Shown: in pieces, positions 12,515-25,011 of the stretch
Numbering within the stretch: position 1 is the stretch's first letter
Layout of the letters: each line of letters begins with the position of its first letter
Origin: Datura wrightii
Lineage: Eukaryota > Streptophyta > Magnoliopsida > Solanales > Solanaceae
DNA length: 64,000 nucleotides
Reading direction: 5' to 3'
NCBI GenBank assembly: GCA_035772735.1
Contig: JASDFA010000003.1
Location: forward strand, 154,641,001 to 154,705,000
Translations under genes and position numbers: made by a program
The notes under the pieces: model-generated
What the model saw: the letters and a program-made list of their open reading frames with translations, nothing else
What the model was told of the DNA's origin: nothing
Database searches by the model: none

Positions 12515-13870
12515 ATGCCTCCTCACTAGGTAGCCTAGCTCGACCCAAGCAATTCCCAAAAGTTCCACGCCTTTCTTGGTCGGACCAACCCAACCGGTGA
12601 TTTTCGACAAGTCTTTCTGAATTGGGGCCGAGTTAACAGAAGAAGGAACGGAAATGGAAATGGCCACGAGAATGGCAATGGATATGGGCACCAACAGGCC
12701 CCACCAGCCCATGAGGAGCATGTACCTAAGCCAGTTGCCCACGCTAAGTTCAGGGCAGCCATACAAATTCTAGCTCAGACCTTGACCGCCCAGGTCAATC
12801 AGTAGGCAGTAGCACATGTCCCTCAGAACGGAAATGCGGTGGCAGCAAGAGTCAGAGATTTTTTGAGGATGAACCCTCCGGAGTTTCTTGGGTTAAAGGT
12901 GGACGAGGATCCACACGAGTTCATTTGATGAGGTTCTAAAGATCACATAGATCATGGGGGTGACCGGAGAGGAATGCACTGATCTAGCCTCGTATCAGTT
13001 GAAAGGGGTTGAGCACATCTGGTTTAAGCAATGGAAGGATAGTAGGGCAATTGGAGCAGGCCCTATTGGTTGGGAGGAGTTTCATGTAGCATTTCTTGAT
13101 CGGTTCTTCCCTCGTGAGATGAGGGGATTAAAGTAGCGGAGTTTGTAAACCTAAAGCAAGGTAACATGATAGTTCAAGATTATGCTTTGGACTTCACTCA
13201 TTTGTCCAAGTATGCACCAGAGCTAGTGGCTAATCAGAGAGCTCGGGTGAGCAGGTTTGTACATGGAGTGACATAATACCTGGACAAGGATTGAAGGATT
13301 TTCATGCTTCATCAGGATATTGATTTTCCCTGGATGGTTTTGCACGCCCAACAGATAGAGGCGGTGCATTGGAGAGAGAGAGAGAGGCTAAAAAGGCCTG
13401 AACAAACAGTTAAGAGTTCTCTTAGTAGAGATCGGGAAGCGGACATCGCCAGCGGTCTCATCATAGATCATTAGTTCTAGTGCCATCATCGGCCAGTGCC
13501 CCGTCCAGACCACAAGGTGATCAGAGGAGCAGGGCCTCAAGTTTGAGGGACCAGAGGAGCATGCAAACATAGCACACCTTTCCAGCCTGTGGGAAGTGTG
13601 GAAAAAGTTATATAGGAGAGTGCTTGATAGGATCGAATATCTATTTTGGGTGTGGTAGATCCGGCCACATGCGCCGAGAGTGTCCCTTGACTAGACAGGG
13701 TGATGGTAGAGGACGTGCTCAGGCTACCAGATTAGCAGTAGCACCAGCACGCCCAGCCCAGCAGGGCGCATCCACTAGTGCAGGTGGCGGCCAGCGCCAA
13801 AATAGATTTTATGCCTTTGCATACCACCAGGAGCAGGAGACTTCACCAGATATGGTTACCGGTATGTTAT
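12515..13870 (+). pseudogene. Broken gag gene of the chromovirus
   Basis: An MPPH... start lies at 12515. The retrotransposon gag domain is recognisable in 12840-13330, including ASYQLKGVEHIWFKQWKD and a GWEEFHVAFLDRFFP block. A nucleocapsid zinc-knuckle segment follows at about 13640-13685. The first cysteine of the CX2CX4HX4C knuckle appears as tyrosine (YFGCGRSGHMRREC), a change that would need one G-to-A. Stops interrupt the frame at the 5' end and near 13134. Normally gag would lead into an aspartic protease; here the text jumps from just after the zinc knuckle to the linker before reverse transcriptase, so the protease appears deleted near 13870. Confidence 0.85.
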
Positions 13871-13872
13871 GA

Positions 13873-16740
13873 GTATTCCACCTTGATTTTGGTATTGACC
13901 TTCTTCCAGATACACAACCTATATCTATTCCTCCTTACATAATGTCTCCAGCTGAGCTAAAGGAGTTGAAGGAGCAGTTGGAGGATCTTTTAAACAAGGG
14001 TTTCATTAGACCAAGAAAATCCTCATGGGGTGAACCAATTCTCTTTGTCCACAAGAAGGATGGTTCCCTTCGTATGTGCATTGATTATCGGCAATTGAAC
14101 AAAGTTACTATCAAGAACAGGTATCCTCTCCCTAGGATTAATGATTTGTTTGACCAGCTTTAGGGTGCTAAATTCTTTTCGAAGATAGACCTCAGGCCCG
14201 GATATTATCAACTTAGGTTTTGGGAGAGTGACATCCCAAAGATAGCCTTCAAGACTCAGTGGCCTATGATCACTATGAGTTTGTAGTTCTGTCTTTTGGA
14301 CTAACGAATGCTCCTACAACTTTCATGGATCTGATGAACAGGGTGTTCAAGCCTTACTTGGATATGTTTGTGATTGTGTTCATAAATGATATTCCTATAC
14401 ACTCTTAGAGCAAGGAGGAACATGCCACTCATTTGAGGGTGGTGCTGCAGACTTTGAAGGATTGCCAGTTATATGCTGAGTTTAGCAAATGCGAGTTTTG
14501 GTTGAACTCAGTGGCATTTTTGGGTCATGCAGTGTCGAGTGAGGGTGCACAGGTAGACTCTCAAAAGATAGAATCGGTGAAGAATTGCCCTTGACCGGTG
14601 AACCCTTCGGATATCAGGAGTTTCTTAGGTATAGTTGGTTACTATCGGAGGTTTGTAGAGGGGTTTTCATCTATTGCAGCTCCATTGACCAAATTGACCC
14701 AGAAGAAAGTGAAGTTTCAATGTTCAAAAGCTTTTGAGAGGAGCTTCCAAAAGTTGAAGACTTGATTCACCTCAGCACCGGTGTTGACCCTACCTGAGGG
14801 TATCGAGGGGTTTGTGGTATATTGTGACACTTCGAGGATCAGCCTTGGTTGTGTATTGATGCAACATGGTAAGGTTATAGCATATGCTTCTATGAAGCTG
14901 AAGGTTTATGAAAAAAATTACCCGACTCATGATCTCAAATTGGCAGCAGTAGTATTTGCCTTGAAGATTTAGAGACACTATCTGTACGGGGTCCATGTAG
15001 ATGTGTTTATGGACCACAAAAGCCTACAGTACGTGTTTACCCAAAAGGATTTGAATCTACGTCAAAGAAGGTGATTGGAACTCTTGAAATACTATGCTAT
15101 GAGTGTCCTTTATCATCCGGACAAGGCAAATGTGGTGGCAGATGCTCTTAGCAGGCTTTCCAAGGAGAGTGTGTCTCACATAGATGATGAGAGGAAAGAG
15201 TTAGAAAAGGATGTGCACCGACTTGCACGATTAGGAGTTTGTTTGGTTGACTCGACCGATAGTGGTGTCATTACTCAGAATGGATCAAAATCATCTTTAG
15301 TGACTGATGTTAAGGCTAGGCAGGAAAAGGATACTATTTTGGTGAAGTTGAAGAAAGTAGTTCAAAATCAAAAGATCGAGGCTTTCTCCCAAGGGGGAGA
15401 TGGTGTGCTCCGATACCAGGGCCATTTGTGTGTACTGAATTTTGATGACTTGAGGGAGCGGATGATGCATGAAGCTTATTGTTCTAGATAATCTATATAT
15501 CCAGGCTCCACCAAGATATATTGTGGCCTACGGGAAGTCTATTGGTGGAATGGCATGAAAAAGGGCATAATAGAGTGTGTGGCTAAGTGTCCAAATTGTC
15601 AACAGGTGAAGGTTGAGCATCAGAGGCCAGGAGGAGTGATTCAAGACATTAGTATCCCTACTTGAAAGCGGGAGGAGATCGATATGGACTTTATTACAGG
15701 GTTACCCAGCACTCGTCGACAGTATGACTCTATTTGGGTGGTTGTGGACAGGTTGACTAAGGCAGCTCATTTCCTACCGGTCAAAACAACTGATTTAGCG
15801 AAGGATTATGCTAAGTTATACATTCGGGAGTTAGTTCAGTTGCATGGGGTGCCATTGTCCATCATATCGAATAGAGGTACTCAGTTTACCTCCCAGTTTT
15901 GGAGATCATTTCAGAAGGGACTTGGTACTCAAGTCAAGCTTAGCACAGTCTTTCACCCGCAAACAGCTGGTCAGGCGGGAGCAAACCATTCAAATTCTGG
16001 AGGATATGTTGAGAGCGTGTGTGATTGATTTCATGGGTAATTGGGATGATCATTTGCCTCTCATTGAGTTTGCATATAACAACAACTACCATTCCAGCAT
16101 TCATATGGCTTTGCTTGAGGCTCTTTATAGGCGGAGATGTAGATCGCCTATTGGTTGGTTTAAAGTCGATGAAGCTGTAATGATAGGACCGAATTCAGTC
16201 CACGAAGCTATGGAGAAAGTTCATCTTATAAGGAACAGGTTGAAAACAGCTCAGAGTCGCCAAAAGTCCTATGCAGATGTGAGGAAGAGAGAACTTGAGT
16301 TTGAAGTCGATGATTAGGTGTTTCTAAAGGTGTCTCCCATGAAGGGAGTGATGAGGTTCGGAAAGAAAGGGAAACTCAGTCCCCATTATGTTGGTCCACA
16401 CTAGATTGTGAAGCGGGTTGGCAAAGTAGCACATGAGTTAGAGTTGCCCTCAAGATTAGCTTCAATCCATCCAATTTTCCATGTATCGCTCTTAAAGAAG
16501 TGTTTGGGTGATCCAACTTTGGTTGTTCTGGTGGACCGTGTCAGTGTGAAATATAGCCTAGTTATGAGGAGGTTTTGATAAAAATACTTGATCGTTAGAT
16601 TCGTAAGCTAAGAAACAAAGAGGTAGCCTCAGTCAAGGTTTTGTGGAGGAATCAACATGTTGAGGGGGCTACCTAAGAAGCTAAAACAGATATGATGGCT
16701 AAATACCCGCATTTATTCCCTCTCGGCTCAGCTACAGCTT
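13873..16740 (+). pseudogene. Broken pol gene: RT, RNase H, integrase, chromodomain
   Basis: The domains are in Gypsy order. Reverse transcriptase spans about 13940-14480 (blocks KKDGSLRMCIDYRQLN and FSKIDLRPGYYQL), RNase H about 14780-15010, the integrase zinc finger about 15470-15610 and the integrase core about 15680-16100. A chromodomain-like stretch lies at about 16568-16730. Both catalytic centres examined are damaged: the RT YxDD box reads FIND (near 14378) and the integrase SDRG reads SNRG (near 15868). In-frame stops at about 14161, 14970, 16315, 16593 and 16671 sit where related elements have CAG or TGG. The gene cannot make an active polyprotein. Confidence 0.9.
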
Positions 16741-16975
16741 GAGGTATCAGTTTCTTCCTTAGTATCCTATTCAATTTCATGTTCAGTTCATGTTTCCCTA
16801 GTTTCCTTCATGACAATGTATGTATGTGTGATTTATGAATTCAGTTCAGTCATGTATTCTAGTCCGGAGTCAATTACTCTGTCAGTCTTCAGCTTAAATG
16901 TTTAATATTTGGCATGGTAATTGCATTTTTTCCAGCTTTTTAGTATGTTTACCCACATTCAAGTACGAATATTTC

Positions 16976-16989
16976 CAAGGGGGAGATAT
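16976..16989 (+). other. Polypurine tract of the chromovirus
   Basis: CCAAGGGGGAGATAT lies directly before the TG of the 3' LTR, the usual place for second-strand priming. Confidence 0.85.
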
Positions 16990-18515
16990 TGTAATACCCC
17001 AGAAGTACCTAGGACTAGACTCGGGATATGAAATGAAAAGTAGCAAGAAATCTGAAAGTGTTACTCAGAATGACTCGTTGTACGGGTTGTTGGTAGGACT
17101 AACGACCCATTGGAAGTGCCCTGGTGAGAATCTTCAAGGTAGGCTAGAAAGTAACGGGTCTCAGGATGACTTGTTAGTTGAAGCAATGGATCATTAGGAG
17201 GAGTCGTTAGGAGGATGGTCTTGGGCAATGAAGGCTGGCATGAGTCATGGGATGACTCGTTGTTAGGAGCAATGAGTCATTATAAGTGGCCTTTGGGAGG
17301 AATCTCAGGATAGGGGTAGTGGTGACGACAACTGGCAGCGATGAGTTGTTGGAGATTGTAACAACTCATCCTGTCCGATCGTGGTAGGAGACATGAGACC
17401 AAAATCAGGGATGAGACAATGAGAGGAACGATGACTCGTGGGAGCTTGTAATGACCCGTTGGATCAGTCGTGGTCACTGGTAGTGCATATTTTTCAGGTT
17501 TTTTATTAAGGATATTTTCATCATTCCTAAGCCCTAGGGTCCTAAACTACGTCGTTTTAAGCTCTGAATAGTATGTTTTAAGGGGGAGGGGTGTAAGTTC
17601 ATTCTAAGTATCCCCACTCTATGCATGCAGCCTAGAGCCTTCCTTGAAGGTCAAGTTTGAGAGATTTCATCGAATTCTCTTCAATTATATTTGGGCTTTC
17701 AAGTGGGAGTGTGAAATAGATTTACCCAAGTATATGAGGCTATGATGGGAGTTCCTTTCATTCCCATGCCCTAGTTTCTTCTCAAATTCTGTGGATTTAA
17801 ATTCTAAATTCAAATTTTATAATATATGGGGTTTATCCCAATTCTTGTAAATTTCTCTATGATCTATCTATTGGCCCTTCATGTAACAAATTATGTTTTA
17901 TGATTTATGGGCATATTTAATAACTATTCCAACTATAAATTTATAGATTTGAATTTCTATTTAGTTATGCCCAATTATGTATATCTCATGAAAAGAAAAG
18001 TTATGATTTCGTTATGATCTTGATTTTCTTTAGTCCATTACGATTTACGATTTACGATTTACGATTTATGATATGAATTCTCTTAAATGCTCATCATGAA
18101 GTTATGAATGATAGTATATCAATATTTTATAAGTATGCATAGATTTCATGATTTATAGATTTATGGCTCTTGGCCAATTTATGGGCCCTTATTCATGGCC
18201 AATCATGTATTTCAAGTATGATAAAGTATGTTATGTTGTAATTGGCCATGTACCTAATGAATGATTTATGATTATGATATGAGCCATGTGCATGTTTTTG
18301 GGAGCATGTCTAGCACCGAGTAGCCCAACATTTAAAGAACTACGCTGGTGTCTCAGAACTACATGCCACCGTAGGTTTATATATCCAAATGTTAATGTTA
18401 CAGGATCCCCGTGATATCACAAAATGCACGTCCCTTGTCTGGAAAGCTTAGGACGACTCTGCCCACTTGAGAGAGATAGTTGGGGCATATCTAAGCTCTA
18501 TCATGATGGTGTCAG

Positions 18516-20197
18516 TGATAACGCTCAAACTCGCACCTCCTGCTAAAGTATGAAGAGGACGTTGTCAATAAAGAACCCAACAAAGAGATTGGGGTCGAAC
18601 TCACAAGGAATATGAAAGATCTAGACTAATGCCGGTAAGTGAACTTGTTGGTTAGTTACTCCAATTTGGGGGTTTTAAGAAAATAATAATTAAAAAAACA
18701 ATTGAAATTATGATGTAAATCAAGATTTAAGAATAACTAGGATTTGTGTTCCCCATGGGTGCATAACTGCTTCGGGTATACACACGTGATCAATACCAAT
18801 GCTTACTTGTAGAACTGATAACTAGGGTTCATCCAAACGACTAGTTCATCCCTATTAGATGACCATACTCAATCACCGGGTCAGGTCTCATGAACGATTT
18901 CGAACTAACCGTTATCAATTTTTTTCAAATTTAACTATCCTGCAAGCACATCTCAAGTTAATACAATGATCATCAAGATCCAGGATTTGTTGTAATTCTC
19001 TTTCCCTAATCTCTACCTCTCTAGGCTCAAGCAAGTAAAAAGTTCAGGCAAGTCCTAACTTTGTACACCATTAAGAAGCGTTTAAGCATGAAGAGAATAC
19101 AATACAAGCATTTTGTATTGGTTTTGAATCACTTTTTTGTATCCTTAGCTCGTTAATCCACCATGGTTCCCACAACCCTAGGTATGGAGGTTTTAGCCTC
19201 TCATAGTTACAAGGTTGTGATATGCATTCATAATTAAACACATAATTCAATACTTAAAATAGTAGATGAGAGAAAAGCTTCTTTGATTATATTAGAAAAA
19301 CCTCAAGAACAATTGATAAAGATAAAGAAAGAATCCAAGAAAAGGTTGATCACAAGTCAATCAACTCAATTATATGTTTTTCCCTTGAATCTCTACTGAT
19401 TTCACGCCTCTCTCACTTCTCTCTAATGTTCCCTCTCGTTCTCTTTTTTTTTTTTAAAACATAAAAGGTTTTTATACAGACATAAGAATCCTTTTCCTAA
19501 GTTAACAGGATGATTTTCCATAACTGGTGTCGCCTGAACCACGACTGATCATACGACCCGTAGCAGGATTGTATGGGTCGTACCTGCTGTCCGTAAGTCC
19601 TTGGCTTGCTGAATTTTGGCTAAGTGTTTGGCTCTGGTACGACTCGTACATGCTTCCTACGAGTCATGCTTTGCTTCCATTGTTTGGCTCTGAGAACTCT
19701 GACTTTTTCTGAAATTATTCACGAGTGTTGTGGTATGACTCATACCTCCTAGCCATGACTCATATTATTTGAATTTATGCTTAGCACTGAAAATCCTTTG
19801 AACATCACCACTGCTCTTGGTACGATTTATACATTGTTTCCATGATTCGTAGATCTATCCGTATCAGGAGTCTGCCTTTGCGCAATTTCTTCTGAATATT
19901 TCAACAACTCAAGTTACGGCTCGTAGCATTGTTGTACGGCTCATACTGAGATTCGTAAGTTGCATTCTTCCTAGTTCATCCATCTAAAACTTTTCACGAT
20001 TCTCAGTACGGCTAGTACTGAGATAGACACTTTAGCTCATTTTCTGCACTTTCAGGCTTCTTTTGCATATTCTTGCTCCAACACTTATTTTTCCTGTAAT
20101 CAAAGAAAAACTGTCTTATATCTATATAAACATACTTAAGTTTATGCTATTTTCTTATTTTTGAGCGTCGAAAGGGTTGTAAACTTACAACACGTCA
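18516..20197 (-). repeat. 3' LTR of the Athila-like element
   Basis: Its end, ...GTAAACTTACAACACGTCA, aligns base for base in length with the other LTR's end, ...GTAAACCCATAGTACCTCA. On the plus strand 19540-19990 is rich in words such as TACGACTCGTAC. On the minus strand it is preceded by the purine-rich AAGTTGAGGGTGT (20198-20210), the probable polypurine tract. Confidence 0.88.
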
Positions 20198-21880
20198 ACA
20201 CCCTCAACTTAAGACTTTTGCATGTCCTCAGGCAAAGAAAAGAAAAAAACTAAATATGACGCTCAACTAGAAAATAAACCTAGGATACTACAGCCAATAC
20301 CAAACAAAATTTGCACTATAAATCCAATAACTTTTGACCCTTCTTTCGTTAACCAATATCAACCAATGTACTAGAAGAAACCACAAAACATGATAAGCAA
20401 GGGCCAAGACATGTCATCTAGCTATTAATAGGCAATCAAGTCATCACCGATGCTATTCACACAGACCGCTGGTAAGATTGAATATAAACCATGTACCCTC
20501 ACAGCAAACGAAGTCCCTACTCACAGAATAAGCGAGACTCTCGCTCTCACAAAGAAGTTTCAAATATTGTGTATCAGATACCATAGGCTTGCCCTTATTT
20601 TCTCTGCTTCGGTCTATCAAATGGTTAGATTAGAATCACTATAGGACTTGAATCGACTTATAATGTAGGCCTTAGGGATGTACATGATAAATATGGGATC
20701 TTTTTAAGTGACTAACGCTTTCTTGGCACCACATACATTAGCTCCATCATTTACCTATTTCACCCTGTTTTTGCTTTTTCTTTCTTTTCTTCCCTTTTCA
20801 CCCGCTTTATGTGCATTTGTACAAGTATGATGTGTTTTCAACCTTTCTTCAAGCATTTTTCTTTTTTAATTTTTTTTCATCTCTTTTTTTCTTTTATTTT
20901 TCACACCACACCTCATTTTTCACCTTTTCTCTCCCTTTTCCTCATTCCCACTGTTTATGTACCCCTACTTTAGCCACCCTCAACTTAGGTATTTTGCCTA
21001 TGTTGAGGTTCACAATGTCCAAGGAGGGACCAAGGACAAAACAAGTTCATTATAAAAAAAATAGGTACGGTTCATCGGTTAATCAAAGAAAATGGGTTTA
21101 TTAAAGGCTCAAAACTAGGATCAAGGGAATCATATGATTTTGGTAAGGTCATTTAGGCTAAAAGTGAGCTCGACAAAAAGGTCTATGATCATATCCTAAC
21201 CAACCATCCATCACCTATGCAAAGACTAACCAGGCAAGTTCTAGATCTTCAACACAGTATTGAACTAAGTATCAAACCTCACTCACTCATGGCACATGAC
21301 TTATATTCACTTTACCTGCCTGGTTTATGCATGGTTTAACAAGATTTCTCATGCTAATACACTAAATGATATCAAAATATCCACAGAAATCATGCATGTA
21401 ATCACAAGTACACAGCTAATTTATTAAAAAAATTTAAACATGGTCCATTTTTTTAAAAATCCAAAACTAGTGCAATTTTATTGGCTGAGTACTCCTAAGC
21501 TACTTTCTAATTAAACAAAAATTACAAAATAAGAAAATAAAATCCTAAACATGTCAGTTCTGCTAGATAGCATGCCCGAGGGAAAAGAAACACGATAAGA
21601 AAAACCCTCGGACAAATCCAAAAATCCAAAATACAAGTACATCCCCTCCCCTTTTTGAAAATTGTGCTTCGTCCCCAAAGTATGAACTACAAGAACAGAG
21701 GGAAGGGAACATACCTGTGGCTACTCGAAGTTCACCATTCATGGGTTGCCTCCATGCAGCGCCTGATTTAACGTCACGACACGACGTAACTCTTGCGACT
21801 CTTTAGGCATCATCAAGGTATACTACCTTTATTCCTCTTAATTCCTCCACATCTCCCAGATATAACTTTATTCTTTGCCT
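20198..21880 (-). other. Non-coding 3' region of the Athila-like element
   Basis: Between the integrase remnant and the 3' LTR no env-like or other coding region is visible. There is a CT-rich low-complexity stretch at 20760-20950. The minus strand near 21730-21790 has the word group (GGGTTGCCTCCATGCAG on plus) that recurs at 40329-40360 in the other Athila-type element. Confidence 0.65.
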
Positions 21881-24856
21881 GTTCACTTTGAATCTTTTCC
21901 TTCTTTATTCTCAAGTTCCACTATGGGGATACATGTACCACTCTGTAGGGTCCCATCCTTCTAGATTTCAGCTTTCCCGAGTGCAACCGGAGCCTTGAGT
22001 TGAACAGTAGGACCAAATTGCCTATGCTAAACTCCCTTTTTACAATCTTCTTGTCATGGTAAATCTTCATTATCTCTTTATAAATGGCCGCACTCTTATA
22101 AGCTCTACTTCGGAACTCATCCAACTCATTGAGCTAGTTAAGTCTCAGTTTGGTTGCTTCATTCCAGTTCATATTCAGCTTTTTCAGAGCCCATAGCGTT
22201 TTATGCTCTAATTCGACCGGTAAATGACATGATTTGCCATACACCAGTTGGTATGGAGATGAGCCAATGGGGGTCTTATAAGTTATTCAGTAATCCCACA
22301 ACGCATCATCGAGTTTCCTAGACCAATCTGTTTGGCTAGTATTCACTGTTTTGGCAAGAATGGTCTTTATCTCCTTGTTTGAAACTTCCACTTGTCCACT
22401 TGACTGAGGGTGGTAAGGTGTTGCCACCTTGTACTTGACACCATATTTTTCCAACAGGTTTCTAAAGAGATGAGTACAAAAGTGAGATCCACCATCACTG
22501 ATAATAGCTTTGGGAGTGCCAACCTGGCGAAGATGTGCTTTCACAGAAATGCTGTAACACTTTTGCCTTTATTGTTTGGTATGCAATAGCCTCCACCCAT
22601 TTGGAGACATAGTCCACTGCCACCAATATGTATTTTATCCCATATGAGATAACAAATGGGCCCACGAAGTCTATACCCTATACATCAAATAACTCAACTT
22701 CCAGAATAGGGGTCAATGGTAACTCATGTTTACGGGTAATACCGCCTTGCCTTTGGCATTGATCGCAGGACTTGGCGTAATCATATGCATCTTTGTGAAT
22801 AGAGGGCTGGTAATATCTACATTGTAAGATTTTATGTGTAGTTCTAATACCACTATGATGACCCTCAACTGGAGCTGAATGACATGCCTCTAGACTGCTC
22901 AACATCTCTATTTCCGGCACACACCTGCGAATGATCCCATCTGCATAAATGCAAAATAAGTATGGTTCATTCCAGTATTATCTTCGGGCATCAAATAAGA
23001 ACTTTTTCTTATGTTGAGGAGTTAGGTCTACTGGTATCATATCGCTAACCAAGTAATTCCAAAGTCAGCAAACCAGGAAATGAAATCTTGAGATGCAGCT
23101 AGCACCTATTCATCTGGGAAAGCATCATCAATATCAATCTCCTATCTTTCCCTAGCTTCAGACTCTAGCCTGGATAGATGATCAACTACCTGATTTTTTG
23201 TTCCTTTCTGATCTTTAACCTCAAATTTGAATTCTTGAAGCAACAGCACCCACTGAATCATTTGGGTTTAGCAACCTATTTGGACATCAGGTACCTTAAA
23301 GCGGCATGGTCTGTATGGATGATCACCTTGGTTCCAAGCAAGTATGCTAGAAATTTTTTGAATGCAAAAACCATAGCTAATAGATCCTATTCTGTGACCG
23401 TGTAATTTTTTTTGGGCATTGTTGAGTGTTTCACTAGCATAGTAGATAGAATGAAAAATCTTTGCTCTTCGTTGGCCCAAAGAAGCACCAAGAGCAACTC
23501 CGCTAGCATCGCACATTACCTCAAATGGAAGAGACCAATCTAGAGCTATGATGATAGGAGAAGTGGTAAGTTTCTATTTCAAGCACTCAAAAGCCCTCAG
23601 ACATGCCTCATCAAAAGTCCTTGATAAATCGTCTGTAGAATCCTTCATGCCCCAAAAAGCTTCTGACCCCTTTGACGGAAATAGGGGCGGCAAACCAGCT
23701 ATAACCTCAATTTTTGCCTTGTCCATCTTAATCCCTTTTCCTGAGATTTTGTGACCCAACACTATTCCTTCCTTGACCATAAAGTGACATTTTTCCCAAG
23801 GACCAGATTAGTTTCTTCACATCTTTTCAATACTTTACCCAAGTGATTGAGGTAAGATTCGAATGAGTCATCCACAATGGAGAAATCGTTCATAATTACT
23901 TCAATGGTGTCCTCCACCATATCTGAGAATATAGACATCATGCGGCGCTGGAATATGGCCGGTGCATTGCACAACCCAAATGGCATTCTTCTGAAAGCGG
24001 ACGTTCCATAAAAACAAGTGAAGGTCATATTTTCTTAGTCTTCTGGAGCAATGGTAATCTGATTATATCCTGAGTAGCTGTCAAGAAAATAGTACCAACC
24101 TCTACCTGCTAGTCTGTCAAGCATCTGATCCAAGAATGACATTGGAAATTGGTCTTTTTGGGTCCAATGGTTGAGTTTCCTATGATCCATGCATACACGC
24201 CACCCTGTGACTAGTCGTGTCGGTATCAACTCATTCTTCTCGTTCAGTACCACTGTGATCCAGCCTTTCTTCGATACACACTATACTGGACTCATCCACT
24301 TGCTATCTACGATGGGTTAGATTACACCAGCATCCAGCCACTTGATGATCTCCTTTTTTACTACTTCTTGCATTGGGGGGTTCAGGCATCGCTAATGTTC
24401 TATACTTGGTGTACAATTTGGCTCGAGTTGGATCTTGTGAGTACATGTGCTTGGAGGGATTCCGATAATATCAACTATGATCCAGTCAATTTGCTTTTTG
24501 TACCTTCTTAATATTTTGACCAAAGCTCCCACTTGCTCGTCCAACAGATCTACTGCGATTATTACTGGTAGAGTATTGTCTTTACCGAGAAATGTATACT
24601 TGAGATGGGGAGGTAGTGCCTTCAGTTCAAGGACTGGTGGTATCTCCACAGATGGCTTAGCCGGCGGCGTGGAACGATTCTTTAGATCCAGGTATAACTT
24701 CTTTAGGCTGAAGTTATATGACCCCATTCCATTTAAGGCATTCACCGTCTCTGTGTACTCCGGTACTCCGTCTCCCTCATAATTCATCAAGATAGCTGCT
24801 AATGTGTCAATAGTCATCATCTCCTCCACGGGCATAGGCAGCTTCTCATATTCCAT
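21881..24856 (-). pseudogene. Broken pol remnant of the Athila-like element
   Basis: Reading the minus strand from 24856 down gives the pre-RT linker (24856-24392), then RT blocks in two frames (24253-24035 with LDSYSGYNQI, and 24028-23762 with FRRMPFGLCNAPAIFQR). RNase H pieces follow at 23516-23268 and an HHCC integrase zinc finger at 22920-22678. The integrase core lies at 22544-22287 (SDGGSHF and YHPQSSGQVE) and the integrase C-terminal region at 22124-21921. The RT YxDD box reads IMND, so the first catalytic aspartate is lost. Stops and frameshifts separate the pieces, for example a stop at 24035 within a segment that normally reads on. The order matches a Gypsy pol gene. Confidence 0.88.
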
Positions 24857-24988
24857 CTAGGTGTTTGAAAAAGGGATCGTTCCCTTGATGTGTCCTAGCA
24901 GAATCACAAAAGAAAAATAAAGAAAAACGTAAATAGGGAAATAATAACCAAAAGTCAAATACAAGCAATTAATCTAGTCTTAGCCGTA

Positions 24989-25006
24989 TCCCCGGCAATG
25001 GCGCCA
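24989..25006 (-). other. Primer-binding site, tRNA-Asp type
   Basis: The minus strand reads TGGCGCCATTGCCGGGGA. That is one base different from the TGGCGCCGTTGCCGGGGA form typical of Athila-lineage elements, and it lies five bases inside the 5' LTR. Confidence 0.9.
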
Positions 25007-25011
25007 CTTTT

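Noticed and set aside
12476..12766. Overlapping minus-strand frames of 96 and 75 codons
   Set aside because: They are antisense to the gag remnant and have no recognisable content.
20811..21104. Plus-strand frame rich in F, S and L
   Set aside because: It falls on a CT-rich low-complexity tract in the non-coding 3' region of the Athila-like element.
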